NCBI RefSeq assembly: GCF_025642255.1 | Contig: NZ_CP106759.1 | Location: 647,501 to 711,500, forward strand | DNA from: Stenotrophomonas maltophilia | Lineage (GTDB): Bacteria; Pseudomonadota; Gammaproteobacteria; Xanthomonadales; Xanthomonadaceae | Direction: 5' to 3' | Length of the DNA stretch: 64,000 nt | Shown here: piece after piece, positions 47,093-56,420 of the stretch | Position numbering within the stretch: the first letter of the stretch is position 1 | Layout of the letters: each line of letters opens with the position of its first letter | Program-made: the position numbers and the translations under genes | Notes under the pieces: generated by a model | What the model saw: the letters and a program-made list of their open reading frames with translations, nothing else | Told to the model about the DNA's origin: nothing | The model's database searches: none

Positions 47093-47983
47093 ATGATCTA
47101 TTTCCACGACATCGACCCCATCGCCCTCTCGCTGGGGCCGATCAAGGTGCATTGGTACGGCATCATGTACCTGCTGGGTTTCACCGCCGCCTGGCTGCTC
47201 GGTCGTCGCCGGATCGCCGCCGGGCGCCTGCCCGGCGTCGATGCCAACGGATTCTCCGACCTGTTGTTCTACGCCATGCTGGGCGTCGTGCTGGGCGGGC
47301 GCATCGGTTACATGCTGTTCTACGCGCTGGGCGATTTCCTGCACAACCCGCTGCTGCTGTTCAAGGTATGGGACGGCGGCATGAGCTTCCACGGTGGCCT
47401 GCTGGGCGTGCTCGGCGCCTGCTGGTGGTGGTCGCGCAAGCACAGGCTGCACTTCTTCGACACCATGGACTTCATGGCGCCGCTGGTGCCACTGGGCCTG
47501 GGTTTTGGCCGCATCGGCAACTTCATCGGCGCAGAGCTGTGGGGCAAGTACACCGACGGCAGCTGGGGCGTGGTGTTTCCGTCCGGCCTGCCGGCTCCGC
47601 TGAACCAGCTTGACCACGCGACCCTGCAGGCGCAGTTCGCGACCGGCGCGCTGAACCAGTACGCACGCCACCCCTCGCAGCTGTATGAAGCCTTCCTCGA
47701 AGGGCTGGTGATGTTCGTGGTGCTGTGGGCGGTGTCGGCGAAGCCACGCCATCGCTATCTGGTGGGGGGGCTGTTCGCGCTGATGTACGGTGTCTTCCGC
47801 TTCGCGGTGGAATTCGTGCGCATGCCCGACAACGGCATCTACGTAGCGTTCGACTGGCTCACCCGCGGCCAGATCCTCAGCCTGCCGCTGATCGCGCTGG
47901 GCCTGGTGCTGCTGGCGATGTCGCGCCGCGCACCGGTACTGCAGCCGCAGCCGCAGCCGCTGGCGGTGGAGGGCAAGGCATGA
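47093..47983 (+). CDS. lgt: Prolipoprotein diacylglyceryl transferase
   Basis: A 296-residue inner-membrane enzyme with seven TM helices. [20 protein letters not shown] is the N-terminus. The Lgt signature [20 protein letters not shown], the YGIMYLLGF segment and [16 protein letters not shown] with [12 protein letters not shown] are present. It attaches diacylglycerol to the lipobox cysteine of prelipoproteins such as LemA. It overlaps thyA by four bases, an arrangement conserved in gammaproteobacteria. Confidence 0.96.
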   Translation: MIYFHDIDPIALSLGPIKVHWYGIMYLLGFTAAWLLGRRRIAAGRLPGVDANGFSDLLFYAMLGVVLGGRIGYMLFYALGDFLHNPLLLFKVWDGGMSFHGGLLGVLGACWWWSRKHRLHFFDTMDFMAPLVPLGLGFGRIGNFIGAELWGKYTDGSWGVVFPSGLPAPLNQLDHATLQAQFATGALNQYARHPSQLYEAFLEGLVMFVVLWAVSAKPRHRYLVGGLFALMYGVFRFAVEFVRMPDNGIYVAFDWLTRGQILSLPLIALGLVLLAMSRRAPVLQPQPQPLAVEGKA

Positions 47984-48774
47984 AGGCCTACCTGGACCTG
48001 CTCTCGCACGTGCTGGAGCACGGGACGGAGAAGAGCGACCGCACCGGTACCGGCACCCGCAGCGTGTTCGGCTGGCAGATGCGCTTCGACCTCAACGAAG
48101 GTTTCCCGCTGGTCACCACCAAGAAACTGCACCTGCGCTCGATCATCCACGAGCTGCTGTGGTTCCTGAAAGGCGATACCAACATCGGCTACCTGAAGGA
48201 CAACCAGGTAAGGATCTGGGACGAATGGGCCGACGGCAACGGTGATCTTGGCCCGGTGTACGGCAAGCAGTGGCGCAGCTGGGCCACCGCCGATGGTCGC
48301 GAGATCGACCAGATGCAGTGGCTGGTGGACGAGATCAGGCGCAACCCCGATTCGCGGCGGCTGGTGGTCAGCGCCTGGAACGTGGGCGAGCTCTCGCAGA
48401 TGGCGCTGATGCCCTGCCACAACCTGTTCCAGTTCTACGTGGCCGATGGCAGGCTCAGTTGCCAGTTGTACCAGCGCAGCGGCGACATCTTCCTCGGCGT
48501 GCCGTTCAACATCGCCAGCTATGCGCTGCTGACCCATATGGTTGCGCAGGCGACCGGCCTGGGCGTCGGCGATTTCGTGCACACGCTGGGCGACGCGCAC
48601 CTGTATTCGAACCATTTCGAGCAGGCCCGCGAGCAGCTCTCGCGCTCGCCGCGAGCGCTGCCGAAGCTGTGGTTGAACCCGGAGGTGACCGATCTGTTCG
48701 GCTTCCAGTTCGACGACATCCGCATCGACGGATACGATCCACATCCGGCGATCAAGGCGCCGGTGGCGGTGTGA
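47980..48774 (+). CDS. thyA: Thymidylate synthase
   Basis: A 264-residue homodimeric enzyme converting dUMP to dTMP with methylene-THF. The catalytic cysteine is in [48 protein letters not shown] and [15 protein letters not shown] are family signatures; the C-terminus ends [10 protein letters not shown]. The start overlaps the lgt stop (GCATGA). The dihydrofolate reductase gene follows after five bases, so the enzymes that make and recycle the folate cofactor are coupled. Confidence 0.98.
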   Translation: MKAYLDLLSHVLEHGTEKSDRTGTGTRSVFGWQMRFDLNEGFPLVTTKKLHLRSIIHELLWFLKGDTNIGYLKDNQVRIWDEWADGNGDLGPVYGKQWRSWATADGREIDQMQWLVDEIRRNPDSRRLVVSAWNVGELSQMALMPCHNLFQFYVADGRLSCQLYQRSGDIFLGVPFNIASYALLTHMVAQATGLGVGDFVHTLGDAHLYSNHFEQAREQLSRSPRALPKLWLNPEVTDLFGFQFDDIRIDGYDPHPAIKAPVAV

Positions 48775-48779
48775 GCGCG

Positions 48780-49271
48780 ATGAAGCTTTCGATGATCGTG
48801 GCGCTGGATCGCAACCGTGGCATCGGCCAGGGCAATGCCATGCCCTGGCACCTGCCGGATGACTTCAAGCACTTCAAGGCGCTCACCCTGGGCAAGCCGA
48901 TCCTGATGGGGCGCAGGACGGCCGAGTCGATCGGCCGCGTGCTGCCGGGGCGGACCAACCTGGTGCTGACCCGCAGCGGTCAGGTACCGTTCGAGGGCAT
49001 GCGCGCGGTGGCCTCGCTGGACGAAGCGAAGGCGATCGCTGAAGGCGAAGGGGCCAGTGAGCTGTGTGTCATCGGAGGCGGCGAGATCTTCCGCCAGCTG
49101 CTGGACCAGGCCAGTGACCTGTACCTGACCTGGGTCGATGCCGAAGTGCCGGCCGACACCCATTTCCCGCAGGTGGACCCGCGGCTGTGGCAGGAAACAA
49201 GCAGTGAGCCGCATCCGGCCGACGAACGTCACGTCTACGCGTTCCGCTTCGTGCATTACGTGCGCCGCTGA
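48780..49271 (+). CDS. folA: Dihydrofolate reductase
   Basis: A 163-residue NADPH-dependent enzyme starting MKLSMIVALDRNRGIGQGNA. Active-site motifs are AMPWHLPDDFKHFKAL (with the key Asp), ILMGRRTAESIG and CVIGGGEIFRQLL. It regenerates tetrahydrofolate from the dihydrofolate made by the adjacent thymidylate synthase and is the trimethoprim target. The final VYAFRFVHYVRR matches gammaproteobacterial DHFRs. Confidence 0.97.
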   Translation: MKLSMIVALDRNRGIGQGNAMPWHLPDDFKHFKALTLGKPILMGRRTAESIGRVLPGRTNLVLTRSGQVPFEGMRAVASLDEAKAIAEGEGASELCVIGGGEIFRQLLDQASDLYLTWVDAEVPADTHFPQVDPRLWQETSSEPHPADERHVYAFRFVHYVRR

Positions 49272-49282
49272 TCGCCGCACCT

Positions 49283-49305
49283 GTAGAGCCGAGCCATGCT
49301 CGGCT
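49283..49305. repeat. SMAG repeat between folA and apaH
   Basis: GTAGAGCCGAGC-CAT-GCTCGGCT, 23 bases, a single full-length element with the GTAG head. It lies between two converging genes. Confidence 0.75.
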
Positions 49306-49315
49306 CCCTGAGGGC

Positions 49316-50338
49316 TCAGCCCTGCGGCGGTGTGCTGGTGCTGCTGCCGCCACCCGTACCGCCACCACCACCACCACCGCGCCGACGGCGGCGACGTGGG
49401 CCGCGGTTGCCCGGGTTGGCAGCGGTGTTTCCGCCGCCCTGTTCCTTGCCCTGTGCCGCAGCGGTAGACCGCTCGTGGGCCGGTCGCGCCGGCGGCCGGG
49501 CATTCGGAACCGGAGCAGGTACATCGCGGCCGGGCACCTGCACCACGCGCAGCTCATCGGTATCGAGCTGGATCGCGGTCAGCTTGCCGCCCCACACCGC
49601 GCCGGTGTCGATGGCGTGCACGCCCTGGGTGATGGTCAGGCCCAGCGCCGACCAATGGCCACATACGACCTTCAGGTCGCGCTCGACCCGGCCGGGCACT
49701 TCAAACCACGGATACAGTCCCTGTTCCTGCGTGCCCGGCGTGCCCTTGTCCTCGATGCCGATGCGTCCGCGCGGAGTGCAGTAGCGCATGCGGGTGAGCA
49801 CGTTGATGATCGCCCGCGAACGGTCGTAGCCGGACAGGTTCGGTGCCCAGCTTGGCTTGTCGCCATACATGTTGCGGAACAGCTTGCGGTAGCCCGCGCC
49901 GTGCAGTTGCACTTCGACTTCGGCCGCATGCTTTTCGGCCATCTGCGTGGTCCATTTCGGCGCAAGGCCGGCGTGCACCATCATCCAGCCCATCTCGCGG
50001 TCCACATGCACCAGCTTCTGCAGGCGCAACCAGTCCAGAAGTTCGTCGCGGTCCTCGGCCTGCACGATGCGCAGCAGGTCCGGATTGACCTTGCGCTGCT
50101 CTTCCTCGGTGCGTGCACCGACCGCCAGCAGCGAAAGATCGTGATTGCCCAGTACGACCACGCTGTGCTCGCGCAGCGAATGCACCAGCCGCAGCGTTTC
50201 CAGGGATTGACCACCGCGGTTGACCAGGTCGCCGCAGAACCACAGGGTGTCCTGCGCGGGGTCGAAGCGGAGCTTCTCCAGCAGTCGCTGGGTCACGTCA
50301 TAGCAGCCCTGCAGGTCGCCGATCGCCCACACACTCAT
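49316..50338 (-). CDS. apaH: Symmetrical diadenosine tetraphosphatase with an Arg/Gly-rich C-terminal tail
   Basis: A 340-residue protein. Residues 1-270 are a full ApaH: AIGDLQGCYDVTQRLL, FCGDLVNRG, VVLGNHDLSLLAVG, MMVHAGLAPKW and CGHWSALGL form the metal site and core. E. coli ApaH is 280 residues. Here a tail of about 65 residues follows: proline-rich (PAPVPNARPPARPAHE), then NRGPRRRRRR followed by seven glycines, an RGG-type basic and flexible segment ending STSTPPQG. ApaH splits Ap4A and also removes Np4 caps from RNA, so an RNA-binding tail would be plausible. It ends the lptD operon. Confidence 0.92.
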   Translation of the reverse strand: MSVWAIGDLQGCYDVTQRLLEKLRFDPAQDTLWFCGDLVNRGGQSLETLRLVHSLREHSVVVLGNHDLSLLAVGARTEEEQRKVNPDLLRIVQAEDRDELLDWLRLQKLVHVDREMGWMMVHAGLAPKWTTQMAEKHAAEVEVQLHGAGYRKLFRNMYGDKPSWAPNLSGYDRSRAIINVLTRMRYCTPRGRIGIEDKGTPGTQEQGLYPWFEVPGRVERDLKVVCGHWSALGLTITQGVHAIDTGAVWGGKLTAIQLDTDELRVVQVPGRDVPAPVPNARPPARPAHERSTAAAQGKEQGGGNTAANPGNRGPRRRRRRGGGGGGGTGGGSSTSTPPQG

Positions 50339-50353
50339 CGTCCGGCCTCCGTG

Positions 50354-50737
50354 TCAGTGCAGGGTACGTGGGATGGCCAGCACGAACGGTGCGACCGGCG
50401 CGGCGAATTCGGTGCCGTCATCGGCGACCATGTCGTAGTGGCCCTGCATGGTCCCGTGATCGGTCGCCAGCATGACACCGGACGTGTAGTGGAAGTCTTC
50501 ACCGGGACGCAGCCGCGGCTGCTCACCGATCACACCTTCGCCATCGACGTGCTCGACGCGGCCGTTGGCATCGGTGATGCGCCAGTGGCGCGCGACCAGC
50601 CGCGCGGCCACCCGGCCCTGGTTGTGGATGCGGATCGTATAGGCGAACGCATAGCGGCCGTCCTCCGGCACGGACTGGTCATCGAGGAATCGCGGTGCGA
50701 CCTCGACGGAAATGGCGTAAACGTCAGCGTCTTCCAT
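50354..50737 (-). CDS. apaG: ApaG protein
   Basis: A 127-residue beta-sandwich protein starting [20 protein letters not shown]. Conserved sequences are [52 protein letters not shown] and [10 protein letters not shown]. Function is unclear; it binds nucleotides and lies next to apaH in many genomes. The start at 50735-50737 is used because the open frame upstream has no homology. It is 13 bases from rsmA. Confidence 0.94.
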   Translation of the reverse strand: MEDADVYAISVEVAPRFLDDQSVPEDGRYAFAYTIRIHNQGRVAARLVARHWRITDANGRVEHVDGEGVIGEQPRLRPGEDFHYTSGVMLATDHGTMQGHYDMVADDGTEFAAPVAPFVLAIPRTLH

Positions 50738-50750
50738 ACCGGCAGTGTAA

Positions 50751-51554
50751 TCAGGAGGCATTGGCCAAGGCGATGAATTCGGCCACGTCCAGCTGTTCGG
50801 CACGGGCATCGGGGCGCACGCCGGCAGCGGCGAACTGGTCGGCCGACACCACGTTGTTCAGTGCGTTGCGCAGGGTCTTGCGGCGCTGGCCGAAGGCGGC
50901 CTTGACCACTTCGGCGAAGCGGGCATGGTCACGGATGCCGACCGTGGCCGGATCATGCGGCACCAGCCGCACCACGGCCGAATCGACCTTCGGCGGTGGC
51001 CGGAACGCACCCGGCGGCACCACGAACAGCGAGGTGACTGTGCAGTAGGCCTGCAGCATCACGCTGAGGCGGCCGTAGACCTTGCTGCCGGGGCCGGCTG
51101 CCATGCGGTCGACCACTTCCTTCTGCAGCATGAAGTGCATGTCCCGGACCACGGCGGCATGCTCGAGCGCATGGAACAGGATAGGCGAGGAGATGTTGTA
51201 CGGCAGGTTGCCGACCAGACGGATCGGCTGTCCGGCCGCCAGTTCGGTGAAGTCCACGCGCAGCACGTCGCGGTGGACGATGGTCAGCTCGCCCAGCGGC
51301 TCGGCGGCAGCGGTCAGCGGCGCGATCAGGTCGCGGTCGAACTCGATCACCGTCAGTGACGGATGCACGCGCAGCAGCGGCAGCGTGATCGCTCCCTGGC
51401 CGGGGCCGATCTCGACCAGGCGGTCACCGTCCTTGGGATTGACCGCCATCACGATCTTGTCGATGTAGTGGCGATCGGCCAGGAAATGCTGGCCAAGCTG
51501 CTTCTTGGCCGGGGCGGTGAACACCGGGCCGGAGGGGGAATGCGGGGAATTCAT
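50751..51554 (-). CDS. rsmA: 16S rRNA adenine(1518/1519) dimethyltransferase
   Basis: A 267-residue SAM enzyme starting [53 protein letters not shown] (SAM site), [17 protein letters not shown] (the NLPY substrate motif) and [15 protein letters not shown] are typical of KsgA. It methylates A1518 and A1519 in helix 45 late in 30S assembly. The start overlaps pdxA (ATGA), and it follows in the conserved order. Confidence 0.97.
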   Translation of the reverse strand: MNSPHSPSGPVFTAPAKKQLGQHFLADRHYIDKIVMAVNPKDGDRLVEIGPGQGAITLPLLRVHPSLTVIEFDRDLIAPLTAAAEPLGELTIVHRDVLRVDFTELAAGQPIRLVGNLPYNISSPILFHALEHAAVVRDMHFMLQKEVVDRMAAGPGSKVYGRLSVMLQAYCTVTSLFVVPPGAFRPPPKVDSAVVRLVPHDPATVGIRDHARFAEVVKAAFGQRRKTLRNALNNVVSADQFAAAGVRPDARAEQLDVAEFIALANAS

Positions 51555-52531
51555 GCGCTCAGTGTACGTTGCCGCGCAAGCTGCGCACACAGCGTCGTTG
51601 CCGCCTGCAGGCTGGATGGATCGGCAATGCCGCGGCCGGCCAGGTCCAGCGCGGTACCGTGATCGACAGCGACGCGCGGGTAGGGCAGGCCCAGGGTCAG
51701 GTTCACGGCCTGCTCGAAGCCGGAGTACTTCAGCACCGGCAGGCCCTGGTCGTGGTACATGGCCAGGACCGTATCGAAACCTGCCAGCTTGCCTGGCAGG
51801 AACGCGGTGTCGGCCGGCAGCGGCCCGACCAGATCCATGCCTTCAGCGCGCAGGCGCTGCAGCAGCGGGATGACCAGATCCAGTTCCTCGCGGCCGAGGT
51901 GACCGTCTTCACCGGCGTGCGGGTTCAGGCCGAGCACGGCGATGCGCGGCGATGCCAGCCCGAACTCGCGGCGCAGCGCGGCGTGCACGGTGCGCAGGGT
52001 GTGCTCCAGGCCGGGTGCGGTGATCGCATCGGCGACCTCACGCAGCGGCAGGTGGGTGGTGGCCAGGGCCACGCGCACGATGTGATTGGCCAGCATCATC
52101 ACCACCTTCACCCCGGCCTGGTCGGCCAGCAGTTCGGTGGTGCCGCTGTAGGCGATGCCGCCCTCATTGATGACCGCCTTGTGCACCGGGCCGGTGACCA
52201 CGCCGTGCAGCTCGCCCGACAGGCAGGCCTGGCCGGCGCCGAGCAGGGCGCCGATGACCGCGCCGGCATTGGCCGGATCGGCGTGGCCGAAGCGGCTCGG
52301 GACGGCATTGGCCACGACGCGCAGACGCAGGTCGCCCGGGAAGCGGGCTTCTGCTTCCTCGGGCAGCAGTTGCAGGGGCAGGTCCAGCGCGGCGGCGGCT
52401 GCGCGCAGGGTATCCGGGTCGGCGAAAGCCAGCAGCCGGCAATCATCGCGCGGCTGCTGGATCAGGCGGATGCACAGCTCCGGGCCGATCCCGGCGGGCT
52501 CGCCCGGTACCAGAGCGAGCTCGGGGCGCAT
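51551..52531 (-). CDS. pdxA: 4-hydroxythreonine-4-phosphate dehydrogenase
   Basis: A 326-residue enzyme of vitamin B6 synthesis. MRPELALVPGEPAGIGPELC is the N-terminus; VTGPVHKAVINEGG, YSGTTELLAD, LGLNPHAGEDGHLG, LPADTAFLP and AMYHDQGLPVLKY carry the metal and substrate residues. The C-terminal VDHGTALDLAGRGIADPSSL completes the fold. It is an NAD-dependent dehydrogenase that supplies the precursor for PdxJ. Four bases separate its start codon from the surA stop. Confidence 0.97.
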   Translation of the reverse strand: MRPELALVPGEPAGIGPELCIRLIQQPRDDCRLLAFADPDTLRAAAAALDLPLQLLPEEAEARFPGDLRLRVVANAVPSRFGHADPANAGAVIGALLGAGQACLSGELHGVVTGPVHKAVINEGGIAYSGTTELLADQAGVKVVMMLANHIVRVALATTHLPLREVADAITAPGLEHTLRTVHAALRREFGLASPRIAVLGLNPHAGEDGHLGREELDLVIPLLQRLRAEGMDLVGPLPADTAFLPGKLAGFDTVLAMYHDQGLPVLKYSGFEQAVNLTLGLPYPRVAVDHGTALDLAGRGIADPSSLQAATTLCAQLARQRTLSA

Positions 52532-52534
52532 CGG

Positions 52535-53878
52535 TCAGGACTGCGGCGGCGTCGCGGTGTTTTCCGCGCGGTCACCGCTGCGGAAGCTGACGTAGGCTTC
52601 GCCACGCAGCTCCTGCAGGAAACGGTTGTATTCGTCTTCCAGCTTGCGGCGGCCGATGGTTTCGCGGACCTGCGCACGCTGGTTGTCGTTGGTCACGTCG
52701 GTCTGGCGGGTCGCCACGCGCTGCACGATGTGCCAACCGGCGTCGGTGCGGAACGGCTGGCTGACACCGCCGTCCTGCACGCTCTGGACCTGCTGGCCGA
52801 AGGCCGGACCGAACGCATCGGCCGGGAACCAGCCCAGATCGCCGCCCTGGCCCTTGCTGTTGTTGTCCTCGGACGACTCCCTGGCCACCGTCTGGAAGTC
52901 GGCGCCGCCGGCAATGCGGGCACGCAGGGTGTCGATCTTGGCCTTGGCGGCCGCATCGGTCTGGTTGTCGTCCACGCGCACCAGGATGTGGCGGCCGTGG
53001 AACTCGGTGACGGTATGGGTGCCGGCAGCGGCGCTGGAATCGCGCACTTCCACCAGCTTCAGCAGCTGGAAGCCGCTCGGACCACGGATCGGGCCAACCA
53101 CGTCACCGGCATTCATCTTTTCCATCAGCTGCGCGAACGCGGCCGGGATCTCGTCCATGCTGCGCCAGCCCAGGTCGCCGCCTTCCAGTGCATTGGGGCT
53201 GTCCGAGTAACGTACGGCGGCGGCATTGAAGTCCAGCTCACCCTTGTCCAGCAGGGCCTTCACGCCGTCGGCCTTCTTCTGGCCGGTGGCGATCTGCTCG
53301 GCATTGGCGCCGTCGGGCAGGGCGATCAGGATGTGCGCCAGGTGGTACTGGTTGCCGGCGGTGGCCTGCTGCTTCAACGCGGCATCGACTTCGCCCTCGC
53401 TGACGCTGATGCGGCTCTGCGCGAAGCTCTGGCGCAGGCGCTGCACGGTGATCTCGTCACGCACCGAGGCGCGGAAGTCGTTGAAATCGATGCCGTCACT
53501 TGCCAGGCGCTGGCGCAGCGCGTCCAGATTGGAACCATTCTGCTGGGCGATGGCATTCATCGCCTGGTTCAGCTCCTGGTCGCTGACGCGGATGCCGCTG
53601 CCCTGCGCACGGGCCACCTGCAGCTTGACCAGCACCAGGCGCTCGAGCACCTGCCGGCTGAGTACGTCATCCGGCGGCAGCTGGGCCTCGCGGCCGGCGT
53701 ACTGCGCCTTGATGTTGGCGATGGCGCGCTGGAGTTCGCTCTGCAGGATCACGTCCTCATCGACGACAGCGGCGATGCGGTCCAGCGGCTGCGCCTCCTG
53801 GGCAAGTACCTGCAGGGGGGCGGACACGCTGGACACCGCCAGCAGCGAGGCGAGAAGAACGGGGAAGCGCTTGGTCAT
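52535..53878 (-). CDS. surA: Periplasmic chaperone and peptidyl-prolyl isomerase SurA
   Basis: A 447-residue protein. The signal peptide (MTKRFPVLLASLLAVSSVSA) is followed by the SurA N-domain with LDRIAAVVDEDVILQSELQR and two parvulin domains: one around YHLAHILIALPDGANAEQIA and GGDLGWRSMDEIPAAFAQ, the other around FHGRHILVRVDDNQ and GGDLGWFPADAFGPAF. It escorts outer-membrane proteins including LptD. Its start codon overlaps the lptD stop (ATGA), matching the order lptD-surA-pdxA in other gammaproteobacteria. Confidence 0.96.
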   Translation of the reverse strand: MTKRFPVLLASLLAVSSVSAPLQVLAQEAQPLDRIAAVVDEDVILQSELQRAIANIKAQYAGREAQLPPDDVLSRQVLERLVLVKLQVARAQGSGIRVSDQELNQAMNAIAQQNGSNLDALRQRLASDGIDFNDFRASVRDEITVQRLRQSFAQSRISVSEGEVDAALKQQATAGNQYHLAHILIALPDGANAEQIATGQKKADGVKALLDKGELDFNAAAVRYSDSPNALEGGDLGWRSMDEIPAAFAQLMEKMNAGDVVGPIRGPSGFQLLKLVEVRDSSAAAGTHTVTEFHGRHILVRVDDNQTDAAAKAKIDTLRARIAGGADFQTVARESSEDNNSKGQGGDLGWFPADAFGPAFGQQVQSVQDGGVSQPFRTDAGWHIVQRVATRQTDVTNDNQRAQVRETIGRRKLEDEYNRFLQELRGEAYVSFRSGDRAENTATPPQS

Positions 53879-56331
53879 GGGATCAGATTCGGATCGTAGT
53901 CGTCCCGGGTCGTCCCGGTATTGCTGGGGGGCACGAGATAGAGGTCGTCGCGGTTGTAGCCGAGGATAGCACGGCGCAGGGTGCGGTCCGTGTCCTGGCC
54001 CAGGGAGCTGAGGCCCTTCAGCACGAACTCCAGCTGGATGGAATTGTTCAGCTCGCCCTCGCGGTTGCGCACGTAGCGGCGGGCCACCGCGCGCACGGCC
54101 AGGCAGCAGCTGTCCCACTGGACGCCACCGATGATTTCCAGCGGCTTCTTGTCTTCCAGCGAGTAGTAGTAGCGGCCGACCAGGCTCCAGCGGGGGTTCA
54201 GCGGGTACAGGAACGACAGGTCGGCCTGCTTCAGCAGGTCGGTGCCGTCCGGGTTGATGCGGTGGCGGTAGGTCAGGTTGACCACGCCATCGTTGGGCAT
54301 CAGGTAACGGGCGCGGAAGCTGGCCAGGTCCTCACGCTTGTATTTGGGGTCCCACTGGTAGGTCGCGCTGAGGGTCCAGCGGTCGTTGACCATGTAGTTG
54401 GCATCGGCGATCCAGGCCGACTTGCCCTTTTCCACCGGCGGGCCACCCGGCACGGCGGTCACCCGCGATTCGTCGAAGTACTGGATCTGGCCGATGGCCG
54501 CCGAGAACCGCTCGCGGCCGGTGGTCTGGTCGATGAAGCGGGTGCCCAGCGCCATGGTCAGCTGGTTGGCGTCGTTCTGGCGGTCGGCGCCGGTATAGCG
54601 CGAGTCGCGGAACAGCTGGCCCCAGCTGAAGGTGAAGTCGCGGGTATCGAAGATCGGCAGCTCGTCCTGGTTGCGGTAGGGCGTGCGCAGGTAGAACAGG
54701 CGCGGTTCCAGGGTGTGCAGGAACGAGCGGCCGCCGATGGTGGTCTCGCGGTCGAAGAACAGGCCGGCATCGATGCTGCCGATCGGCAGGCTGCGGCTGG
54801 GCGAGGTGTTGCCGCGCAGCTGCTCGGGGGTAGCGGTGGCCGGATCAACGCCCTGCGAAACCAGCACGTTGCGGCGGATGCTGTCGGCCAGCTGCCGGTC
54901 CAGGTCGTAGGCGGTGTAGCGGTAGGCCAGGGTCGGGGTCACGTACCAGGCCGCACCGCTGAACGGCAGCGACACATAGGGTTTCAGGTCCAGGCGTGCC
55001 CCGCCGTACATCCGCTGGGTCTGGCCGGTACGGGTGTACTCGAGGTCCGGTCCGGCCTCGGGGCCGTACTTGAAGTTGATGTCTTCATGGGTGAAGCGCA
55101 CGGCTTCGGCGTACACGCCGGTTTCCAGCCACGACAGGACCGGCTTGTCCCAGTTGAAGTACAGGCGCGGCTGGCGGTTGTAGGCCAGCGCGCTCTCGTT
55201 GAGCGTGTAGTCGGTCAGCTGCCAGCGGTCGGCCATGATTCCGGCCGTCCAGTTCTGGCCGGTGCCGTACAGGCCAACGGTGCTCTGCAGGTTCGAGGCG
55301 GTCACGCCCACCAGGCGGTTGGCGAAGTCCTCGACGTAGCGCTCGTCGCTCACCCAGGCCAAGTTGGCACGTGCCTGCCAGTGGCTGTCCACGTTGTGGT
55401 AGCCGCTGAACATGACACGGCCGCGATCGCGGTCGCGCAGCTTGTCGTTGGGGATGTAGGCGGTCAGCAGTTCGCCGCGGCCGCCGTTGTAGAGGTAGCG
55501 GAACTCGTTGTCGAGCATCAGGCCGCGCCGGCTCATGTAGCGCGGCATCAGCGTGTCGTCGTAGTTCGGTGCCAGGTTCAGGTAGATCGGCTGGGTGTAG
55601 TCGAACCCGTTGCGCCCGGACATGCCCAGCTGCGGGAACAGCAGGCCGGTCTTGCGCCGGTCGTCGATCGGGAACTTGAAGTACGGTGCCCACAGCACCG
55701 GCACCTTGCCGATGCGCAGCACGGCATTGCGCGCCGTGCCGAAGCCCTCGTCGTTGTCCACTTCGATCTGCGGCGCCGACAGCTTCCACACCGGCTGCGA
55801 CGGGTCGCAGGTGGTGTAGGTGGAGCGGTGCATCTGCCCGACCGCGCCCTGCAGGTCGACCGATTCGGCGTCGCCGTTGCCACGGCGGGACACCAGCTGG
55901 TACTGGATGTCGGTGATCTTGTGGGTGTCGCTTTCCTGGTTGCCCTCGGCGCGCTTGGCGACCATGCGGATCGACGCGTCCTGGTAGCGGACATTGCCAT
56001 CGGCGATGTAGTTGCCGGACTCGGTGTCGAAGCTGAGCTTGTCGGTGCCGACGAACTGGTCGCCGCGACGCAGGGCGACGTTGCCCTCGTACTGCGGCAC
56101 CGTGGTGGTACCCAGCAGCTGATCGCCCTCGATATCGGTCGGCTGCTGCTCGCGCGCGGCGCTGGCGGCGGCCTTGTCCTGGCCCGGAACCGGGGTCGGG
56201 GCGTCGGTGAACGCGGGAATGACGTCGGTTGCCGGGCACAGGCCCCAGTTGAGCGGCTTATCATCGGCCATCGCCGGCAGGCAGACGGCGATGCTCAGAG
56301 GCAGGGGAAGCAGGCGGAGGGCTCGGCGCAC
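53875..56331 (-). CDS. lptD: LPS-assembly outer-membrane protein LptD
   Basis: An 818-residue protein if started at GTG 56331 (VRRALRLLPLPLSIAVCLPA), which gives a compact signal peptide. ATG at 56373 or 56382 would add 14-17 residues. Neither has a good ribosome site, so the start is uncertain. The jelly-roll domain has YEGNVALRRGDQFVGTDKL; the barrel runs to the C-terminal NLIP. The disulfide cysteines are recognisable: WGLCPATD near the N-terminus, TTCDPSQ in the middle and the adjacent pair in WDSCCLAV near residue 737. LptD inserts LPS in the outer leaflet with LptE. Confidence 0.95.
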   Translation of the reverse strand: MRRALRLLPLPLSIAVCLPAMADDKPLNWGLCPATDVIPAFTDAPTPVPGQDKAAASAAREQQPTDIEGDQLLGTTTVPQYEGNVALRRGDQFVGTDKLSFDTESGNYIADGNVRYQDASIRMVAKRAEGNQESDTHKITDIQYQLVSRRGNGDAESVDLQGAVGQMHRSTYTTCDPSQPVWKLSAPQIEVDNDEGFGTARNAVLRIGKVPVLWAPYFKFPIDDRRKTGLLFPQLGMSGRNGFDYTQPIYLNLAPNYDDTLMPRYMSRRGLMLDNEFRYLYNGGRGELLTAYIPNDKLRDRDRGRVMFSGYHNVDSHWQARANLAWVSDERYVEDFANRLVGVTASNLQSTVGLYGTGQNWTAGIMADRWQLTDYTLNESALAYNRQPRLYFNWDKPVLSWLETGVYAEAVRFTHEDINFKYGPEAGPDLEYTRTGQTQRMYGGARLDLKPYVSLPFSGAAWYVTPTLAYRYTAYDLDRQLADSIRRNVLVSQGVDPATATPEQLRGNTSPSRSLPIGSIDAGLFFDRETTIGGRSFLHTLEPRLFYLRTPYRNQDELPIFDTRDFTFSWGQLFRDSRYTGADRQNDANQLTMALGTRFIDQTTGRERFSAAIGQIQYFDESRVTAVPGGPPVEKGKSAWIADANYMVNDRWTLSATYQWDPKYKREDLASFRARYLMPNDGVVNLTYRHRINPDGTDLLKQADLSFLYPLNPRWSLVGRYYYSLEDKKPLEIIGGVQWDSCCLAVRAVARRYVRNREGELNNSIQLEFVLKGLSSLGQDTDRTLRRAILGYNRDDLYLVPPSNTGTTRDDYDPNLIP

Positions 56332-56420
56332 GCGGTTCGGATTCGGGCGAAAACGGACGGTAGCTTGCCCCATCCCTTGCATAGGGGCAATGAAGGCGGC
56401 CCGGTCGCACCGGTTCGGGT

